64,000 nt of DNA from Pelotomaculum isophthalicicum JI (GCF_029478095.1 NZ_JAKOAV010000013.1:26649-90648); one strand, 5' to 3'. Positions 41,630-51,505 are shown, numbered from the stretch's first letter. A program made the numbers and translations. Notes: generated by a model not told the origin, from the sequence alone.

Positions 41630-44600
41630 TTAGCTATCTTTTGACGTACTTTCCATGATAGGTGTTGGAGCGCTACGCCGGTTTCTGAAGGTGAATTTTT
41701 TCTTCATATCGTCCAGCAAGGTATAGATGACAGGCACAACCACCAGGGTCAACAGGGTTGAGGTAATTAAGCCGCCGATGATGGCGTGCGCCATGGGCGC
41801 CCGTCCCTCCGCGCCCGAGCCTAAGCCGAGAGCCAACGGGATCATGCTCACGATCATGGCCATGGATGTCATCATAATTGGTCTTAACCTGATTTGCGCG
41901 GCCCTGCGCAGGGCTTCGTTTCTTTCCACACCGTTGGCCCGCTGCTGTTTGGTAAAGTCAATGAGCAGGATCGCGTTTTTGGTCACCAGTCCCATCAGCA
42001 TGATAATGCCGATCATGGACATGATGCTGAGTTCGCTGCCGGCCACCAGGAGGCCGAATATGGCTCCGATGATTGCCAGCGGTATGGAAAGCATGATCGA
42101 AAATGGATCGATATAGCTTTCGAATTGTGCCGCCAGGATGAAAAATATGAATAACACAGCCGTGATCAGAGCCAGGACCATATTGGTGAATGTATCGCCC
42201 ATCATTTCCGCCTGCCCGCTGGCGAAAAAGCTGTAACCCGGCGGCATCTGCAGTTCCTGCTTGGCCTTGGCCATAAAGGCGTTGTTAAAATTACCAAGTG
42301 ATGTGCCGTCCAGGTTGGCTGACAAAACTATTTCCTTTTTGCGGTCGAAGCGGCTGATCTCGCTGGGAGCCGTGGAAAAGACAGTGTCGGTTACCTGGTT
42401 CAGCGCGATCATTTGGGTCGACCCGGTGCCGCTGGCCGCGTTACGGCTGGAAAGGTAAATGTTATTCAAGTCATTCAAGTTGCTGCGTTGCTTTTCGCCC
42501 AAAAGGACGCGCACGTTGAAGCGGTCCTCACCTTCCTCATACTGGCCGACCACCACCCCGTTGAACAGGGTGCGCAGGGTGTCGGCCACTTGTGCCGTAC
42601 TCACACCCAGGTCGGTGGCTTGATCACGTTTGATCAGCAGCTTGCCCTCAGGCGTGCCGGGCTTGTAGCTCATGCTGACGTCTACCGCTCCGGGTATTCC
42701 TTCCATGATCCTCTGGGCCTTCTCCGCGTATACATAGAGTTCGTCCAGGTTGTCTCCAAGCAAGCGGAACTGAACTGTTTTTTCAGAACTCATGCCTCCC
42801 TGGAGGACGATGGATGTCCTGACACCGGCCAGAACATTAAAGTCCCGCCGCATCTCCGACGCGATTTGGTTGATGGTTCGATTGCGAAGCTCTCTGCTGG
42901 TTAGCTTGACGAACAGGTTCACCTGGCCGGGGGTTACCGTGGTGTATGTGCTTAGCGTTTCGGGGTATCCTTTGACCATGCCTTCCATCTTTTCGGCGAT
43001 TTTTGAGGCTGCCTCCAGATTAAGGCCGGCGTCCAGGTCGGCGCTGACCGTGAGTTCGCCCACGTCTGACTCAGGCATGAAAGTGAAGCCGAGCATTTGG
43101 CTCAGCGACAGGCTGCCTATAAACAGTAGAATCGCTATAGTGATGGTTATTAGCCGGTTTTTTAAAACGGTCGTCAGAAAGCCCGCGTATATACCGGTCA
43201 GACGGTCGAATCCCCTGTTAAACCAGTGCAGGAATTTTTGTAAAGGCCATTTAGGTTTTGGTTCTTCAGATTTCAGGTAACGTGAGGAAAGCAGGGGCAC
43301 CAGAGTAAAAGCTAGTAACAGAGAGACTAAAACGGCGCAGACGACCGTAATGCCGAATTGCTTGAAATATTGTCCCACGATGCCACTCATAAAACCGACC
43401 GGCATGAATACCGCTACCACAGTCAAGGTCGTCGAAGTGACCGCCAGGCCGATCTCGGTTGTGGCGTTCATGGCTGCCGCAAGAGGTTTTTCGCCTGATT
43501 TCATATGACGCACGATGTTTTCTATGACTACGATCGCGTCGTCAATCAGCAAGCCGACCGATAGGGACAAGGCCATCAGCGACATGAAGTTTAAGGAGAA
43601 ACCCAATATCCGCATGGCAAAAAAAGTTGTGATAACTGATGAGGGAATTACTATGGCGGTGATCAGGGTGCTGCGCCAGTCCCGCAAGAATATAAAGACC
43701 ATTATGGCCGCCAGCAGGCTGCCTTCAACGAGGGTGTTTTCCACGTTGCGGACCCCGTCTTTAATATATCCTGAGTTGTCTCTGACCACGTCTAAATGAA
43801 CGCCCGCCGGAAGCTCTTTTTTTAGCTCTTCGATTGCCGTTGTGACTTTCTCAGCCACTTCCACCGTATTGCTGCCGGATTGTTTGATGATATCAAGACC
43901 GATAGCCGGGTTGCCCTGGTAACGGGATATATTTTCGCTTTCCTTGGTCCCGTCTACCACCGTGGCGATGTCTTTTACATAAAGCTGCACGCCTTCACGG
44001 CGCGCCACCGGCAGGTTGGCAAAGTCCGCCACGCTGCTGAGCTGCCCTGTGGTGCGAATTGTCAACTGCAGGTCGCCTTTTTTTACCTTGCCGCCGGGCA
44101 CGTTCAGGTTTTCCGCGCTAAGGCTCTGCAATACTTCAGGAGTGGTAAGGCCGTAAGCAGCCAGCTTGTTCTTGTCCAGCTGGATCTGAATTTCCCTCTC
44201 CTGCTTGCCGTAAATTTTAAGTGAGCCAACCCCGTTTATGGTTTCAATCCGCTTTTTAATCAAATCGTCGACGATGGTTGTCATTTCCCGGAGGGATATG
44301 TCCCCATAGACAGCAAGAGAGAAGATGGGATAAGCTGTCGGATCGAACTTGGTGATGACCGGTTCCTCAATATCCGTCGGCAGTTCTCCCCGGATGCTGC
44401 TCATTTTATTCCGCACGTCCTGAGCCGCCACATCCGGTGAGGTATCCAGGGTAAACTCCGCGTAGGTGGTGCAGACACCTTCTTGAGCCATGGTATAGAT
44501 GTGCTTGACTCCGGCTATCTGCCCCAGCGCTTCTTCCAGCTTCAGGCCAATTTTTGTCTCCACCTGCTCAGGGGAGGCGCCACCTTGGATAACGGTTACA

Positions 44601-44737
44601 CCCACGTAAGGGAATTCCACTTCTGGGTAATCGTTGATATTCAGTCCGATATAGCTGATTATACCCAGGGTAATCAGCGCCAGGATAGTAACTGTCGCAA
44701 GTACGGGTCTTTTCAGGCTGAGGTTGGTAATGTACAT
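41630..44737 (-). CDS. RND-family efflux pump (SwrC/AcrB type)
   Basis: 1035 residues from ATG 44737 behind GGAGGAAG, full length for the family. Starts MYITNLSLKRPVLATVTILA (first helix), with the proton-relay helix 4 motif LSVGLLIDDAIVVIENI carrying two adjacent Asp, and the second half repeats the fold (FASGQAEMMGDTFTNMVLAL, MSMIGIIMLMGLVTKNAILL). It lies 15 bp after the adaptor gene. In a single-membrane cell such pumps (SwrC) export lipopeptides or drugs. The adjacent TetR gene is broken. Confidence 0.95.
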   Translation of the reverse strand: MYITNLSLKRPVLATVTILALITLGIISYIGLNINDYPEVEFPYVGVTVIQGGASPEQVETKIGLKLEEALGQIAGVKHIYTMAQEGVCTTYAEFTLDTSPDVAAQDVRNKMSSIRGELPTDIEEPVITKFDPTAYPIFSLAVYGDISLREMTTIVDDLIKKRIETINGVGSLKIYGKQEREIQIQLDKNKLAAYGLTTPEVLQSLSAENLNVPGGKVKKGDLQLTIRTTGQLSSVADFANLPVARREGVQLYVKDIATVVDGTKESENISRYQGNPAIGLDIIKQSGSNTVEVAEKVTTAIEELKKELPAGVHLDVVRDNSGYIKDGVRNVENTLVEGSLLAAIMVFIFLRDWRSTLITAIVIPSSVITTFFAMRILGFSLNFMSLMALSLSVGLLIDDAIVVIENIVRHMKSGEKPLAAAMNATTEIGLAVTSTTLTVVAVFMPVGFMSGIVGQYFKQFGITVVCAVLVSLLLAFTLVPLLSSRYLKSEEPKPKWPLQKFLHWFNRGFDRLTGIYAGFLTTVLKNRLITITIAILLFIGSLSLSQMLGFTFMPESDVGELTVSADLDAGLNLEAASKIAEKMEGMVKGYPETLSTYTTVTPGQVNLFVKLTSRELRNRTINQIASEMRRDFNVLAGVRTSIVLQGGMSSEKTVQFRLLGDNLDELYVYAEKAQRIMEGIPGAVDVSMSYKPGTPEGKLLIKRDQATDLGVSTAQVADTLRTLFNGVVVGQYEEGEDRFNVRVLLGEKQRSNLNDLNNIYLSSRNAASGTGSTQMIALNQVTDTVFSTAPSEISRFDRKKEIVLSANLDGTSLGNFNNAFMAKAKQELQMPPGYSFFASGQAEMMGDTFTNMVLALITAVLFIFFILAAQFESYIDPFSIMLSIPLAIIGAIFGLLVAGSELSIMSMIGIIMLMGLVTKNAILLIDFTKQQRANGVERNEALRRAAQIRLRPIMMTSMAMIVSMIPLALGLGSGAEGRAPMAHAIIGGLITSTLLTLVVVPVIYTLLDDMKKKFTFRNRRSAPTPIMESTSKDS

Positions 44738-44752
44738 AATCTGCTTCCTCCA

Positions 44753-45865
44753 TTAGTTGGAGATTTTAATGCTATCCTGATCTTTTAGCTTGTTGACGTT
44801 GGTAACAATCACTTTTTGCCCTTCCGTGAGGCCGGATTTGATTTCAACCAGCTGATCAACCACTTGGCCGATTTCCACTTGCCGGCGATTGGCCTTGTCC
44901 CCTTCGGCGGTGAAAACGAAAAACATACCTTCTTTTCCTGTCAATGCGTTCTGGGGAACCGCCAGTATTTCCCCCGTCTTGCCGGTCTTTAGCTCAGCCT
45001 TGGCGAACATGCCGGGCTTTAACAGGTTGTCATTGTTGTTAATTTTAATCTTGGTTTCGAATACACGTGCTGATTTATTCGCGGATGGATTGATGATTTC
45101 TACCGTTCCGGTAAACTTGCGGCCGGGAAGTGAGTCCAGCGTGACGACTGCTTCCATGCCTCGTGTTATGCCGGCCAAGTCCTTTTGCTCGACACTGATT
45201 ACCATATACACATCGGATATGTTCTTGATCAACATGATTGGCGCGCCGGGTGACAACACCTGGCCGGTTGACACGTTGCGGTCGGCCACTACGCCGCCAA
45301 TCGGCGAGCTTACCGTGCAATTGCGCAGGGATTCCTCGGCGTTGGCCAGGGAAGCGGTGGCGGAACTAACTTCAGCTTCCGCAAGTTTAAGGGAGACCTC
45401 AATGTCTTCAAAATCTTTTTTAGATACCGCTCCGCTTTCATATAGAGTCTTAATCCGTTGATAATTGGCCTTGACAGTGGAGAGGTTGACATCAGCCTTT
45501 TGCTGGATGGCCCGGTTTATCGTGACCGCGTTGATGTATTCCTGGCTTTCCAGGGAAACCAGTGTTGTGCCGGAAGCCACCGCGGCGCCGTTTTCCACGT
45601 TTACCTGGCTCACCCGCCCAGCTATTTTGGCGCTGATTACAGCTTCATCAGCAGCCTCGATGGTGCCGGTGTACGATAATGTTTCTTCTTTCATTACTTT
45701 TACCGCTTCTTTTGCCTCAACCATCTGTGTGGATAAATCGCTGGCCGTGTCGACTTGCTTGTCCTTTTTTAAATAATCACTAACTTTAAACAAGCCGAAC
45801 GCCAGGACCAGCATAACCGGGATCCATAGCCATTTCTTCCATTTACCCTGCAAAACAAAAATCAC
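44753..45865 (-). CDS. RND efflux adaptor (membrane fusion protein)
   Basis: 370 residues. An N-terminal helix (LWIPVMLVLAFGLFKV), the lipoyl-like half VISAKIAGRVSQVNVENGAA, a coiled-coil hairpin (SGAVSKKDFEDIEVSLKLAE), the second lipoyl half TVSSPIGGVVADRNVSTGQV, then beta-barrel and C-terminal domains (LLKPGMFAKAELKTGKTGEI). This is the periplasmic-adaptor family that links to RND pumps. GTG 45865 has poor spacing to GAGGGG; TTG 45853 is a possible alternative. Confidence 0.93.
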   Translation of the reverse strand: MIFVLQGKWKKWLWIPVMLVLAFGLFKVSDYLKKDKQVDTASDLSTQMVEAKEAVKVMKEETLSYTGTIEAADEAVISAKIAGRVSQVNVENGAAVASGTTLVSLESQEYINAVTINRAIQQKADVNLSTVKANYQRIKTLYESGAVSKKDFEDIEVSLKLAEAEVSSATASLANAEESLRNCTVSSPIGGVVADRNVSTGQVLSPGAPIMLIKNISDVYMVISVEQKDLAGITRGMEAVVTLDSLPGRKFTGTVEIINPSANKSARVFETKIKINNNDNLLKPGMFAKAELKTGKTGEILAVPQNALTGKEGMFFVFTAEGDKANRRQVEIGQVVDQLVEIKSGLTEGQKVIVTNVNKLKDQDSIKISN

Positions 45866-45877
45866 CCCTCATTGCTC

Positions 45878-46445
45878 TTATCTTTTTATTATCCCGTATA
45901 GTAAAGTATTTTTCACTGATTCCATGGCTTGTCTTGGAGTAATGTCGTTTTCTTTTAAAAAATCTTCTTCAAAAATGGCATCCATAGTTCGCTCGAACAT
46001 TAGCAAGACGACCGCGGGATTCATGTCCGGGTTAGCGTCACCGTTTTGAAGACCTGTTGATATAAGTTTCCTGACCTGTTCCCTTTTAACTTTCTTGACT
46101 CTCTCTGTTTTTTCCCACTCTTCCGGGAAACATAGTTTTAATTCTCTCAAGCGTTCCGTCAAACGTTCCGGATCGTATTCCGGCATATGGCCGAAAAAAA
46201 TATCTTGAAGCATTTCCAGCCAGCTTCGCTTGCTATTTATTATATTTTTTACGTCAGCGCTTGCTATTTCCATATGCTAATCGACCACAGCGCCAATAAG
46301 TGATTTTTTACTGATGAAGTATTTATATATTGTTTTCTTGCTGATGCCTAAATCAGAAGCAATATCGTCAATCGTGAATTTTCTGAATCCGTACTTTTCG
46401 ATTTGCCGGGAAGCGGCTTGGAGGATTTTTTCTCTCAGACGACAT
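45878..46445 (-). pseudogene. TetR-family regulator, frameshifted and with an in-frame stop
   Basis: The DNA-binding domain is complete: ILQAASRQIEKYGFRKFTID then DIASDLGISKKTIYKYFISK. But at ATG 46445 (behind GAGGAGGG) the frame is one base off because an A-run has six A instead of five (MSSERK then ILQ). After SLIGAVVD a TAG at 46277-46279 interrupts it, and the frame resumes two codons later (MEIASADVKNIINSKRSWLE) with the C-terminal ligand domain. The two defects make a normal repressor impossible. By position it would have controlled the adjacent RND pump. Confidence 0.85.
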
Positions 46446-46770
46446 AACCCTCCTCTCGTAGGAAACTGGATTATTTTCTTTGGTTTCCATGATTCAGAAT
46501 AACAACCATGTTGAAATATGTCAATAAAAAACTATGTTGCCATAAGCGGCTTCCAATTTGAGGATCATCTATTAAGTTAGACGTTTTCAATATAGCTTTC
46601 TTTCAATTACTTGTGAAGTATTAATGTCTGTATAATGGATTAAAATTCCTCAATCCTTTGAGGCTGTTGTATGAGACTATGGTTAAAAAAATAGTGATGC
46701 TGTTTGTCTTGTATGGTTGCAGTCTGCTATGCTTGATGGTATACTAATTTTAAGTTTTATAAGTTAAAGT
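46446..46770. other. Non-coding spacer with aroF leader promoter region
   Basis: About 325 bp between the TetR remnant and the T-box leader. It should hold the aroF promoter. An AT-rich stretch near 46600-46760 is the likely area; I could not assign a convincing -35/-10 pair, and no coding remnant is seen. Confidence 0.4.
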
Positions 46771-47056
46771 TGATGAAGGAGAAAAGTAAACTGGAACAAA
46801 TCCTCCAGGGAGGGAGTGTCGTCGACTGGAAGCATTCCCAGGATGAGTCCCGTTGAAGTTCTCTCCGGAGAAGCCGGCTGAAACCGTTGCTTGCGGCGAG
46901 TAGGTTTGGACGTAATCTCCCGACGTTACACGGGAGGGGGTATCGGAATGTTATTCCCGTACTCTTGCCAAGGGGGTATCATGGTTTTCCCATGGACCAA
47001 TCAGGGTGGTAACGCGGAAAGTGTAGGCTTCTCGTCCCTAACGGGCGAGAGTTTTT
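46771..47056 (+). promoter_or_regulatory. T-box leader of aroF, first unit (Phe specifier)
   Basis: Stem I is closed by GGAGA (46778-46782) with TCTCC (46862-46866); AGTA follows the 5' strand as in other T-boxes. On the 3' strand GAAG precedes TTC (46859-46861), the same arrangement as GAAA-GGC in glyQS, so the specifier is a phenylalanine codon. The T-box AGGGTGGTAACGCGG is at 47003-47017 and a terminator CTCGTCCC / GGGCGAG plus T-run at 47031-47056. Uncharged tRNA-Phe would favour antitermination. Confidence 0.88.
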
Positions 47057-47091
47057 ATTTTACAGCAATTAATAACATTCCCGTATCTGAT

Positions 47092-47175
47092 CGAGAGGGC
47101 CATTATGGCCAATTAGGGTGGTACCGCGGAGACCTGCTGCTTTCGTCCCTTATTTGGGGAGCGGCGGGTTTTATC
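47092..47175 (+). promoter_or_regulatory. T-box leader, second antiterminator/terminator unit without stem I
   Basis: A second T-box AGGGTGGTACCGCGG lies at 47115-47129, followed by a terminator CCTGCTGC / GCGGCGGG with T-run at 47133-47172. A hairpin GGCC ATTAT GGCC precedes it. Only about 60 bases separate it from the first terminator, too few for a stem I. So one stem I seems to serve two successive switch modules. Confidence 0.75.
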
Positions 47176-47212
47176 TTATTAATTACATAAATTGAAGGAG
47201 AGGTAAGTATCA

Positions 47213-48229
47213 ATGGTAGTAGTTATGAATTTAACAGCCGGACCGGAACAAATTCAAGCTGTTCAACAAAGGTTGGAACAATTCGGCTTTGAAATTCATA
47301 TTATCCGCGGGGTTAACCGTCTGGTAATTGGCGCTGTGGGGGACCGCCGGATGATTAGTTCCCTGGGATTAGAATCCATGCCTGGAGTGGAAAAAATAGT
47401 ACCCATTATGAAGCCGTATAAACTGGTCAGCCGGGAATCGAAAGGGCAGAATAGTTTAGTCAAGGTAAAAGACGTAGTCATAGGTGGAGACGACATAGTA
47501 GTAATAGCCGGTCCATGCGCGGTTGAAAATAGGGAACAGTTGCTTACCGCCGCCCGTATGGTACGCCAGGCGGGGGCGGTTGTTCTCAGGGGGGGCGCAT
47601 TCAAGCCCAGAACCTCGCCATATAGCTTTCAGGGACTCGAAGAGGAAGGATTGAAATTATTGGCTGAAGCTTCTGCCGAAACTGGTTTGGTCACGGTGAC
47701 TGAGATTATAGATGAAGCCAGTTTGGAGCTTGCGCTGGAATATGTTGATATTATCCAGGTGGGAGCGCGGAATATGCAAAATTTTCGCCTCTTGCGTGCG
47801 GTGGGACGCTCGGGTAAGCCGGTGCTCTTAAAGCGCGGTCTTTCAGCCACTATCGAAGAATGGCTGATGGCGGCAGAGTATGTAGTGTCTGAGGGCAATG
47901 AAAATGTGGTTCTATGTGAACGGGGGATTCGCACTTATGAAATTGCCACACGTAATACCCTGGACTTGAGTGCTGTTCCCGTAGTTAAAGGGCAGAGCCA
48001 CCTCCCGGTGATAGTGGACCCCAGTCACGCGACCGGAGAGCGCAAGTTAGTGGCTCCCATGGCCAGGGCAGCGGTGGCGGCCGGTGCGGACGGCCTGCTT
48101 ATCGAGGTCCATCCGGAGCCCGACAAGGCGCTAAGTGACGGCCCGCAGTCACTTACCCCTGAAGACTTCAGTTCCTTAATGGCAGAACTGAGAAAAGTAG
48201 CTACCGCAGTAGGACGTCATATTAAGTAG
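47213..48229 (+). CDS. aroF: 3-deoxy-7-phosphoheptulonate (DAHP) synthase
   Basis: 338 residues from ATG behind GGAGAGG. Catalyses condensation of phosphoenolpyruvate with erythrose 4-phosphate, the first step of the shikimate pathway. An N-terminal ~90-residue ferredoxin-like regulatory domain ([20 protein letters not shown]) is followed by the type I-beta barrel with [39 protein letters not shown] and [12 protein letters not shown]. The leader carries a Phe T-box with a repeated switch, so expression should rise when Phe-tRNA is uncharged. Confidence 0.96.
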   Translation: MVVVMNLTAGPEQIQAVQQRLEQFGFEIHIIRGVNRLVIGAVGDRRMISSLGLESMPGVEKIVPIMKPYKLVSRESKGQNSLVKVKDVVIGGDDIVVIAGPCAVENREQLLTAARMVRQAGAVVLRGGAFKPRTSPYSFQGLEEEGLKLLAEASAETGLVTVTEIIDEASLELALEYVDIIQVGARNMQNFRLLRAVGRSGKPVLLKRGLSATIEEWLMAAEYVVSEGNENVVLCERGIRTYEIATRNTLDLSAVPVVKGQSHLPVIVDPSHATGERKLVAPMARAAVAAGADGLLIEVHPEPDKALSDGPQSLTPEDFSSLMAELRKVATAVGRHIK

Positions 48230-48275
48230 AGTCAGGTATGAATCGGACGGTTGTGACTCAAATTAGGCGACAGGC

Positions 48276-49547
48276 TTATGCCTTCGCCTTCATGTTTTTC
48301 AGGATGAGCAAACCAATTACGAGCGCGGCAATAATAGTGACTGTGTTTAAAACCCAACGGTTATCAGTGAGCTTTGGGTGGTAATTTGCATTTATGCTTT
48401 CCTGTCCGGGTTGAATGACCGCCAGTTTATTTTTATCAATAAGTTGCGAGAAATGGCTCAGATCATACTGGGGTGCCTTACCGTCAGGGTTCCCGTACCA
48501 CAACGTGTAGCTTCCGGTCCGTAAATCCGCGAGGATTTTCGGGGAATCTCCCCAAACGACCACGCTTTCCACATTTAACGGCGGGTTGTCCTGGTTATTG
48601 ACCGCCAGTTTTACATATCTCCCCATGTTCCGGTTAACGGTAAGCTTGTTTTTCAGAGCTTCGTAATCGGTCCACTTGTGCTGGTAAATCCTCTCTGAGC
48701 CAATCCGGTTCCAGTTGCTGCCGTCATTGCTGTCATAATATTCTACGAGACGGTCAAAATTTATCCCGTTCACCTGCAGATCGATATGATTGATCTCGTA
48801 TCCCTTGGTCCCCAGGTCAAGGAGCAGTTCAGTCTTGTTGGTTTTCGGGTCAGTCCTGTTTGTAATCAAGGTTGCCGGCACGGTAATCTCCGGGCGGCCG
48901 CCGGAAGGGTCCGGGCCTTTATATTTTATCGACGAGTTCTGTACGAGTGATTGAACGTCAGGGCGAACGTACTTTATTCTTGCGTCGCGGATAGTCAACG
49001 GTTCCTTGCCCCGGCAATCAATGCTTACTTTCATATAACGAAAACTGGCGGGGAAATAATTCAGGTCGTTCTGCCTATTGTTGGGGTAAACGCAAAAGAC
49101 TTTTACAGTGCCGACGAGATTCCAGGTCCGGTTGTCCTCGCTACCTTCGATTTTAACGTCGCGCAGGTAGTCCTCTTTGCTTTCGAGATCCAGCACGATG
49201 CGGTTGTGAAGATTGTTTCCGTTTTGCACATCCAAAGTGACGGAGGAAAATTCATTTGGCCGGACAACCTTATCAATTAGCTGCGCCGGGTATGTTTTTT
49301 CTTGATCCGGTTCCGGCTGCAAAATTTGATAGGGCACTTCCTGTCCCTCTCCGTCGGAAAGCCTGATGTCCGCCAGGTCGTCCCGGGTATGTCTAAGCAC
49401 TTCCTGGTCTAGGTCAATTAAAGCAAAGCCGTCATTTACCGGCTGTACTTGCTTGTTATATTGCCAGCTTTGGGTTTGCAAGCCGGCGCAGGCTGGAAAA
49501 GCCAGTAAAAATATGATTGCGGTGGCGAGAAAAATCCTCCTGGTCAT
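48276..49547 (-). CDS. DUF3999 envelope protein
   Basis: 423 residues from ATG 49547 behind GAGGTGG. Signal peptide with a Cys at residue 20 (FPACAG), a long beta-rich exterior part with discoidin-like patterns (IRLSDGEGQEVPYQIL, VKIEGSEDNRTWNLVGTVKV), and one C-terminal helix (WVLNTVTIIAALVIGLLIL). This matches DUF3999 proteins, which pair with DUF2339 membrane proteins. It overlaps the upstream DUF2339 gene by 4 bp. The function of the pair is not established. Confidence 0.88.
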   Translation of the reverse strand: MTRRIFLATAIIFLLAFPACAGLQTQSWQYNKQVQPVNDGFALIDLDQEVLRHTRDDLADIRLSDGEGQEVPYQILQPEPDQEKTYPAQLIDKVVRPNEFSSVTLDVQNGNNLHNRIVLDLESKEDYLRDVKIEGSEDNRTWNLVGTVKVFCVYPNNRQNDLNYFPASFRYMKVSIDCRGKEPLTIRDARIKYVRPDVQSLVQNSSIKYKGPDPSGGRPEITVPATLITNRTDPKTNKTELLLDLGTKGYEINHIDLQVNGINFDRLVEYYDSNDGSNWNRIGSERIYQHKWTDYEALKNKLTVNRNMGRYVKLAVNNQDNPPLNVESVVVWGDSPKILADLRTGSYTLWYGNPDGKAPQYDLSHFSQLIDKNKLAVIQPGQESINANYHPKLTDNRWVLNTVTIIAALVIGLLILKNMKAKA

Positions 49548-51271
49548 TTTTCCACCTCTTTCTCTTTGCGCTGGTAAGCAAAAGATACTCCAACCAGAAT
49601 GGCCCCCACGGTAAGAAGGATGACCACGCGGAAAACCATAGCCAGGTTGCTTAAATCAAACAGCATGATCTTGGAGACGGTGAGACCGAATAAAGCAAGG
49701 GAGATAAAGCGGAACCCCTTGATGTCTCTGACCATGCCGACTGTTATTATAATTACGGCAAGGGCGGCCCATGATAGGGACACCGCGAAACTGTTCTGGA
49801 TGCCCAGTTTAAAATGGTAAACGGCGGTGACTGCTTCCCAACTAATCTGCTTGAGGGCGAGCCCTGTACCGAGCACAGCGGCGGGCCAGATGATAATTTT
49901 TCCGTCGGCTATGCCGGGCTTGGAATTGAACCAGTAGAAAACCAGGAAGAAGCCGGCGATCGCCAGAAAAGCGGCGAGGGAGTGAAGATTGAGGAGGGGT
50001 GCAACGGTTTTTGGAACATACTCAGTTGTCTGGAACAGGGAGGCAAATGTCAGGAGAAACAAGCCGGCCCGCCAAATCCATTTGTTTTCCGCTTTGATCC
50101 CGCTGTAAACCAGTGTCACTGCTTCAACCACCCAGGCGATATCAACCCACGCGCCATGCAGTTGAATGGGGATGGCGATAGTAACCAGGGCCAGGCCTAT
50201 CCCCAGCAGTGTAAGGAATAAGAGGCTGTCCCCAGATTTTTTTCTTTGAATAGTCAGGCTGACCACCAGATACAGCACCGCCAGTGAAATTACAAAAAGG
50301 CCGTGCCAGTTGCCGAAGCGGTGGAGGTTGTCCAGACTCGCGGCCAGGAAAAAGGCGACATTGAGCACCATGAGCAAAACATCTGGTAACTGGGTCGGCT
50401 TTTTGTGACGCACGTTGTAAAGGAAAGCCAAGGTACCGAAGATGACAAAGAAAGCGGACAGGAACAGCTCGACGGCCAGCACTTCCAGTACAGACCTGGA
50501 CTGAGATTTATAAAGAATATATACAAAAACGGTGCCGGCAAAAGAGAGCAAGTTTAAACTGCGCCAGTTTTTGTAATAGGCCAGAGACAAGACTAACAAG
50601 TCGAGTATAGTAATATAACTGAACAAGGGAATAGGATGGCCACTTTTGCTGCCAATCAGGAAAGGACTTAAAAAACCGCCGATTGTGGAGAGTATCGCCA
50701 CGCCAAAAGCGTTCTGCCGGACTGATAAAAATCCGCCGGCCAGAGCTGTAAGTACCAGCAGCATAAAAGCGGCCACGGGGCTGAAAATGTTGTAATAATT
50801 CGCGGCGGCAAAGGTGGTTAGGTAGATCACGGCAATCCCCCCGCCGGTCAGACCCTGAGAAAAGTAAATATATTTCCTGTTTATGGCAATATCCCCTGCC
50901 ACTAGGAGCAAAACGCCGCCGATGAGGCCGATGATAATCCTGCCCACTTCATTTATCCAGCGGTTGTCAAAAGAGTATTTTAAGAAGTAGGCCACTCCGA
51001 ATAGTAAAATGACGATGCCGATCCGGTTTAGTAATTGGCCGCCAATCATCCGCTCCAAGCCATCCTTGGTCAGCAGCGTTTTTTTGAACGGACGTCTGGA
51101 TTGTGGGTCTCCCTTCGCACTTTGCTTATCTTGTTGAATTTGGCTTGTTTTAGCTACGGGAGAAATGTCCTGTACCGCCCGATTTTCCAGCCGGGCTAAT
51201 TTTAACTTTAATGAATTAACCTCTTCTTCCAAAGATTCCACTCTTTTTAAGAGGTCTTCTTGCTCCGTCAT
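49544..51271 (-). CDS. DUF2339 polytopic membrane protein
   Basis: 575 residues. N-terminal coiled coil at residues ~3-35 (LLKRVESLEEEVNSLKLKLA) and a linker, then about sixteen hydrophobic helices from residue ~75, starting with GQLLNRIGIVILLFGVAYFL and including IGLIGGVLLLVAGDIA. This is the DUF2339 family, of unknown function. It is coupled by a 4-bp overlap to the DUF3999 gene, and the two probably form a complex in the cell envelope. The start has only a weak ribosome site (GGATGGTGAT). Confidence 0.9.
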   Translation of the reverse strand: MTEQEDLLKRVESLEEEVNSLKLKLARLENRAVQDISPVAKTSQIQQDKQSAKGDPQSRRPFKKTLLTKDGLERMIGGQLLNRIGIVILLFGVAYFLKYSFDNRWINEVGRIIIGLIGGVLLLVAGDIAINRKYIYFSQGLTGGGIAVIYLTTFAAANYYNIFSPVAAFMLLVLTALAGGFLSVRQNAFGVAILSTIGGFLSPFLIGSKSGHPIPLFSYITILDLLVLSLAYYKNWRSLNLLSFAGTVFVYILYKSQSRSVLEVLAVELFLSAFFVIFGTLAFLYNVRHKKPTQLPDVLLMVLNVAFFLAASLDNLHRFGNWHGLFVISLAVLYLVVSLTIQRKKSGDSLLFLTLLGIGLALVTIAIPIQLHGAWVDIAWVVEAVTLVYSGIKAENKWIWRAGLFLLTFASLFQTTEYVPKTVAPLLNLHSLAAFLAIAGFFLVFYWFNSKPGIADGKIIIWPAAVLGTGLALKQISWEAVTAVYHFKLGIQNSFAVSLSWAALAVIIITVGMVRDIKGFRFISLALFGLTVSKIMLFDLSNLAMVFRVVILLTVGAILVGVSFAYQRKEKEVEK

Positions 51272-51451
51272 CTAATCACCATCCAGGTTTCTTTCATAAT
51301 AAGTACAATTAGACATTTTTCCAGGAGAATCCTTCTTTTTTTGGCAGGGCATGAAGGTTTAAACGTTGCGTACGACAATGGTTATACGGGCGATTTCAGG
51401 AAATCCCTAATAAATAAAGGTGCTCTTGTATTAACTAAATCAGCAACCCTC

Positions 51452-51505
51452 TTGACCCCTATTAAATGCTGTTACTATAATAATGTAACTTAAATAATGT
51501 AACTT
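51452..51505 (+). promoter_or_regulatory. Promoter with tandem direct repeats
   Basis: TTGACC (51452-51457), 18 bases, TATAAT (51476-51481). The 13-base repeat AATAATGTAACTT occurs twice (51479-51491 and 51493-51505) with a period of 14. The repeats overlap the transcription start region and could be an operator for the MFS gene downstream. Confidence 0.55.

Noticed and set aside
42413..43280. Long plus-strand frames opposite the RND pump
   Set aside because: Shadows of the pump's coding frame in GC-rich DNA.
46314..46502. 62-codon plus-strand frame opposite the TetR remnant
   Set aside because: Shadow of the antisense TetR DNA-binding domain; no ribosome site and no motif.
46891..47190. 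99-codon open frame on the plus strand inside the aroF leader
   Set aside because: It runs through T-box and terminator hairpins and its residues reflect those structures; no ribosome site.
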